Assembly (NCBI RefSeq): GCF_021650975.2
Contig: NZ_CP091285.1
Coordinates: forward strand, 4,340,001-4,404,000
DNA length: 64,000 nucleotides
Direction of reading: 5' to 3'
Source of the DNA: Flavobacterium jumunjinense
GTDB lineage: Bacteria; Bacteroidota; Bacteroidia; Flavobacteriales; Flavobacteriaceae
Of the stretch, positions 60,527 to 64,000 are shown piece by piece (within the stretch, counting starts at the first letter, position 1; every line of letters starts with the position of its first letter). The position numbers and the translations under genes were made by a program. Below the pieces are notes generated by a model that was not told the origin of the DNA, did not search any database, and saw only the letters and a list, made by a program, of their open reading frames with translations.

Positions 60527-62992
60527 ATGCTAAAAAACTACAACCTAATTCTTTTCTTTTTGCTTTCTGCATTAGCCTTTGGCCAACAGAAACCAGATGC
60601 TAAAAGAATAAAAATTACTGGAAAAATTTTCGAAAAAGGAACAACGCTTCCTTTAGAATATGCAACAGTTGTTTTTCAAGATGCCAAGAATCCTGAAAAA
60701 CTTAATGGAACAGTAACCGATTTAAATGGAGAATTTAATTTCGAAGTACAATCTGGAACCTATAATGTTCGTTTTGAATTTATTTCATTTAAAACGGTAG
60801 AATTTAAAAATAAAACCTATAATACAAATACCGATTTTGGTACAATATATCTTGAAGCAGATATTGCTCAACTTCAAGGTGTAGAACTAATTGCAGAGCG
60901 CTCTACAGTTGAAATTAAACTTGATAAGAGAGTGTACAATGTTGGAAAAGACATGATGGTAAAAGGAGGAACAGTTAGTGACGTTTTAGATAACGTTCCT
61001 TCTGTTACTGTAGATCCAGAAGGTAATGTTGCGCTTAGAGGTAATGAAAATGTTAGAATATTAATTGATGGGAAACCATCTGGTTTAGCTGGAATAAATA
61101 TTGCTGATGCTTTAAAATTATTACCTGCCGATGCTGTTGAAAAAGTAGAAGTAGTTACAAATCCTTCTGCTCGTTATGATGCTGAAGGTAGTGGAGGAAT
61201 TATTAATATTATCCTTAGAAAAGGAAAAGCACAAGGATTGAATGGTTCTTTTGTAGCTTCTGCTGGTGATCCAGAAAGCTATAGTGGTAGTGCAAGTTTA
61301 AACTATAGAAGTGATAATTTTAATTTGTTTTCGAATACGGGTTATAATTACAGAACTTCTTTAGGGAATTCTTTAACTAATTCGACCTATTTTGACAATA
61401 CTGGTGCTGTTAATAACTACATCGATGAAAGAAGAAATAACGAACGTTTAAACAAAGGGTATAATACAAACTTTGGTGTTGAATTATTTATTGATAAAAC
61501 AACAAGCTGGACAAACTCATTAACGGTCCAGAATAGTAGAGGTGAAAACCCAGATAACGTTTTCTTCTATAATTATGATAATGCTAGAAATGCAACTTTT
61601 ACAAGAAATCGTTTTAACGATCAAAGAAGTAAAGATTTCACTTTTGAATATGCTACAAATTTTACTAAAAATTTCAAAAAAGAAGATCATAAGTTAACTA
61701 TTGACATGTCTTTTTCTGAAAATAGAGAAAATGATAATGCAATTATCAACGATCAAATTCTAGGCGATCCGAGTACTGCTTTCACAGAGAGAACTCTTAA
61801 TCCGCAAAATCAAAATCGTAACCTTTTTCAAACTGATTATGTTTTGCCATTAGGTGAAAATTCTCGTTTTGAAGCTGGTTATAGAGGTAGTTTTCAAAAG
61901 AATTTAACCGATTTTGATATTAGCGCTTTAGATGCAGGTGGAAACTGGGTAAGAAATGATGTTTATTCTAATTTATTGGAATATAAAGAAAACATTAATG
62001 CATTCTATATGCAGTTTGGCTCTAAAATTAATAAGTTTTCTTATTTCTTAGGACTACGTTTTGAAGATAGTAATATTGAAGTAAATTCAATTTCTGCAAA
62101 TGATTACAATACTAAGAACTATAATAACTTCTTCCCTACTGCTACTGTAAATTATGAATTTTCAGAAACAAGTAGCATGAGTTTAAGTTACAGTAAAAGA
62201 ATTAACAGACCTAGAGGACGTTTCTTGAATCCTTTTTCAACTTATTCAAGTAGAATTAACATATTTAGAGGAAATCCAGACTTAAATCCTGCTTACACAA
62301 ATTCAATTGATTTAGGCTATTTAAAAAGATGGAACAAAGTTACTTTCAATACATCTGCCTATGTTAATATTACAGACGACTCTTTTCAATTTATTAGAAG
62401 AGAATCTGGTTTAATTGCAGATGGTGTTCCTGTTATTGAATCAACTCCTATTAATCTAGCTACAGAACTTAGAGCTGGTTTTGAATTTAATATTAATTAT
62501 TCTCCATTTAAATGGTGGAAATTAAACTCTAATTTTAATCTTTTCAGAAATGAAACAAAAGGAGATTACCGCTATATAAATTCTGTAAACACAGAAGTAG
62601 TACAAAACTTTGATAATACTGCAACAAGCTGGTTTACTCGAATATCTTCTAAAGTAACTTTACCTTATAAAATTGATTGGCAAGTAAACGCTACATATCA
62701 TGCTCCTGAAAATAATGCACAAGGAAGAAGGTATGACATGACAAGTGTTAATCTTGCATTTAGCAAAGATGTTTTAAAAGACAAAGGTACTATAGCACTT
62801 AATGTGAGTGATTTATTTAACACTAGAAAAAGACGTTGGGAAACCAACTTAGAGAACATTACTAGTTATTCTGAGTTCCAATGGAGACAAAGACAAATTA
62901 ATCTTTCTTTTACTTACAGATTTAACAAAAAGAAAAATGAGAGAGAAAACAACCGTAGAGATGACGGTGGTGGAGACGATTTCGTTGGATAA
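60527..62992 (+). CDS. TonB-dependent receptor-like outer membrane protein
   Basis: 821 residues. Signal peptide 1-19, then a carboxypeptidase-regulatory-like domain (about 29-115, with GKIFEKGTTLPLEYATVVF and GTVTDLNGEFNFEVQSGTYNV). A plug domain follows (DVLDNVPSVTVDPEGNVALRGNENVRILIDGKPSG ... ARYDAEGSGGIINIILRKG), then a beta-barrel of about 22 strands with the OMP_b-brl_3 style ending QRQINLSFTYRF. It is the common Bacteroidota barrel without a SusD partner; the ligand is unknown. The Lys/Arg/Asp-rich tail (KKKNERENNRRDDGGGDDF) is unusual. Confidence 0.9.
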   Translation: MLKNYNLILFFLLSALAFGQQKPDAKRIKITGKIFEKGTTLPLEYATVVFQDAKNPEKLNGTVTDLNGEFNFEVQSGTYNVRFEFISFKTVEFKNKTYNTNTDFGTIYLEADIAQLQGVELIAERSTVEIKLDKRVYNVGKDMMVKGGTVSDVLDNVPSVTVDPEGNVALRGNENVRILIDGKPSGLAGINIADALKLLPADAVEKVEVVTNPSARYDAEGSGGIINIILRKGKAQGLNGSFVASAGDPESYSGSASLNYRSDNFNLFSNTGYNYRTSLGNSLTNSTYFDNTGAVNNYIDERRNNERLNKGYNTNFGVELFIDKTTSWTNSLTVQNSRGENPDNVFFYNYDNARNATFTRNRFNDQRSKDFTFEYATNFTKNFKKEDHKLTIDMSFSENRENDNAIINDQILGDPSTAFTERTLNPQNQNRNLFQTDYVLPLGENSRFEAGYRGSFQKNLTDFDISALDAGGNWVRNDVYSNLLEYKENINAFYMQFGSKINKFSYFLGLRFEDSNIEVNSISANDYNTKNYNNFFPTATVNYEFSETSSMSLSYSKRINRPRGRFLNPFSTYSSRINIFRGNPDLNPAYTNSIDLGYLKRWNKVTFNTSAYVNITDDSFQFIRRESGLIADGVPVIESTPINLATELRAGFEFNINYSPFKWWKLNSNFNLFRNETKGDYRYINSVNTEVVQNFDNTATSWFTRISSKVTLPYKIDWQVNATYHAPENNAQGRRYDMTSVNLAFSKDVLKDKGTIALNVSDLFNTRKRRWETNLENITSYSEFQWRQRQINLSFTYRFNKKKNERENNRRDDGGGDDFVG

Positions 62993-62998
62993 TATATA

Positions 62999-63028
62999 AA
63001 AAAAGGACTGCAATAGCAGTCCTTTTTT
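62999..63028. terminator. Bidirectional terminator
   Basis: AAAAAAGGACTGC and GCAGTCCTTTTTT pair over 13 bases around AATA, with T runs on both strands. It can serve the receptor gene and the small minus-strand gene at 63047. Confidence 0.9.
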
Positions 63029-63046
63029 ATTTTGAAACATAGAATA

Positions 63047-63214
63047 TTATTCTTGTTCTGCTTGCTTTTTTGCCTTTTTCTCTTTGATTAATTCAACAAT
63101 AGCACCACCTAACCAATAAGGTACGAATGAAGCTAAGAAAATCATTAACCAAAAACCTATAGTTAAAATAGTTAAGAAAAGTAAAAAGCCTAAATACTGA
63201 TCAAATTCAAACAT
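63047..63214 (-). CDS. Small membrane protein (55 residues)
   Basis: Reads MFEFDQYLGFLLFLTILTIG, then a hydrophobic stretch FWLMIFLASFVPYWLGGAIVELI and a basic tail EKKAKKQAEQE. One or two membrane helices with a cytoplasmic charged tail. It lies opposite the terminator of the receptor gene and is shorter than the usual annotation cut-off. Codon use and the clean ATG support it. Function unknown. Confidence 0.65.
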   Translation of the reverse strand: MFEFDQYLGFLLFLTILTIGFWLMIFLASFVPYWLGGAIVELIKEKKAKKQAEQE

Positions 63215-63341
63215 ATTTTCCGGAATTTTAGTGAATTCTTGCCAAAGATACTAGTATTTATTTTTTTTAGCAATATAATAACACTTTTTATTTCTTTAGA
63301 ATTTTTATAAATCGTATTTTTCATAAATATAGAAATGAGCC

Positions 63342-64000
63342 ATGAAATATAGAATTGAAAAAGATACTTTAGGAGAAATAAAAGTTCCCGAAAATAAATT
63401 ATGGGGAGCGCAAACCGAACGTTCTAAAAACAATTTCAAAATAGGAACAGCAGCATCGATGCCTATTGAGGTTATTAAAGCTTTTGGTTATCTGAAAAAA
63501 GCAGCAGCATATACAAACACTGAATCTAAAATACTATCTCTTGAAAAAAGAGATTTAATATCAAAAGTATGTGATGAAATAATTGAAGAGAAATTAAACG
63601 ATCATTTCCCTTTAGTAATTTGGCAAACAGGATCTGGAACACAATCGAACATGAATGTGAATGAGGTAATTGCAAATAGAGCACAATTACTTAGTGGAAT
63701 GCAAATTGGAGAAGATCCTATTTTAAAAGCCAATGATGATGTGAACAAATCGCAATCTTCTAATGATACTTTCCCAACAGCCATGCATATTTCGGCATTT
63801 ATGATGCTTGTTGAAAAAACAATTCCAGCAATTGAAAATCTTTCAACAACCTTTCAGGAAAAATCAGAAACATTCAAAGATATTGTAAAAATTGGTCGAA
63901 CTCATTTAATGGATGCAACACCTTTAACATTAGGACAAGAATTTTCTGGATACACCCAACTACTCAAAAACGGATTAAAAACTTTAAAAAATTCCCTTAA
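63342..64000 (+). CDS. fumC: Class II fumarate hydratase, N-terminal part
   Basis: The gene runs past the window edge; 219 residues are visible. The class II fumarase/aspartase fold is clear: the N-terminus [32 protein letters not shown], the first signature [18 protein letters not shown], and [13 protein letters not shown] and [17 protein letters not shown]. These carry the fumarate-binding Thr, Ser, Asn and His residues. It converts fumarate to malate in the citric acid cycle. Start ATG 63342 is the only ATG in this frame. Confidence 0.95.
   Translation, partial: MKYRIEKDTLGEIKVPENKLWGAQTERSKNNFKIGTAASMPIEVIKAFGYLKKAAAYTNTESKILSLEKRDLISKVCDEIIEEKLNDHFPLVIWQTGSGTQSNMNVNEVIANRAQLLSGMQIGEDPILKANDDVNKSQSSNDTFPTAMHISAFMMLVEKTIPAIENLSTTFQEKSETFKDIVKIGRTHLMDATPLTLGQEFSGYTQLLKNGLKTLKNSL

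Noticed and set aside
1..64000. tRNA, rRNA, intact transposase or integrase genes
   Set aside because: None was recognised by reading; a tRNA search program would be needed to exclude short tRNAs completely.

Overview
The window is chromosomal DNA of a low-GC member of the Bacteroidota, most likely Flavobacteriaceae. The evidence is: promoters of the form TTG-N19/20-TAnnTTTG, almost no Shine-Dalgarno sequences, lipoproteins with short signal peptides, two secreted carbohydrate-active proteins ending in type IX secretion (T9SS) sorting domains, and dispersed palindromic intergenic repeats. No rRNA, tRNA, CRISPR array or intact transposase was found.

Layout. 1-2.7 kb: the end of a Crp/Fnr regulator, an NTF2-like lipoprotein, a DoxX gene broken by a 159-bp MITE, and a DUF4272 protein. 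3.1-7.1 kb: one 1310-residue protein fusing a DyP-peroxidase-like domain to a glycyl-radical-enzyme domain. 7.3-9.9 kb: a membrane protein, a membrane-bound LytTR regulator and a CPBP protease. 9.9-20 kb: accessory DNA rich in repeats, with orphan genes (PIN-like protein, secreted unknowns, TPR protein, TlpA-like lipoprotein), a 21-bp tandem array next to a small helix-turn-helix/coiled-coil gene, and a Crp/Fnr gene with its likely operators. 20-25 kb: T9SS-secreted nuclease/phosphatase-like protein with two CBM6 domains, a serine hydrolase, an XAC2610-like protein and an HD hydrolase. 25-35 kb: a long minus-strand block of small orphan proteins, ending in an FAD monooxygenase that carries a DnaJ-type zinc finger. 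35-43 kb: GH8 glycosidase, alpha/beta hydrolase, a duplicated 43-residue membrane protein, a second 21-bp array with a paralogous HTH gene, an acyl-CoA carboxylase subunit and a TauD-like gene. 43-54 kb: another orphan-rich block, then an alpha/beta hydrolase and an S41 peptidase. 54-64 kb: conserved genes (RluA family, M1 peptidase, MenE-like ligase, CPBP, ArsC-like, TonB-type receptor, fumarase).

Most notable. (1) Two paralogous HTH/coiled-coil proteins each lie just downstream of a 21-bp tandem array. The arrays differ in sequence but share the period and an ATTTACTAAA-N3-AATA core, so protein and array look like a cognate pair. (2) The DyP/glycyl-radical fusion is unusual for a probably aerobic organism. 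It has no activase gene nearby, its DyP GxxDG motif is altered, and a Trp replaces the usual Tyr after the radical Gly. (3) A MITE inserted with a TA duplication in DoxX; a second copy abuts the M1 peptidase stop codon. All functions are inferred by reading the sequence; no database search was run.
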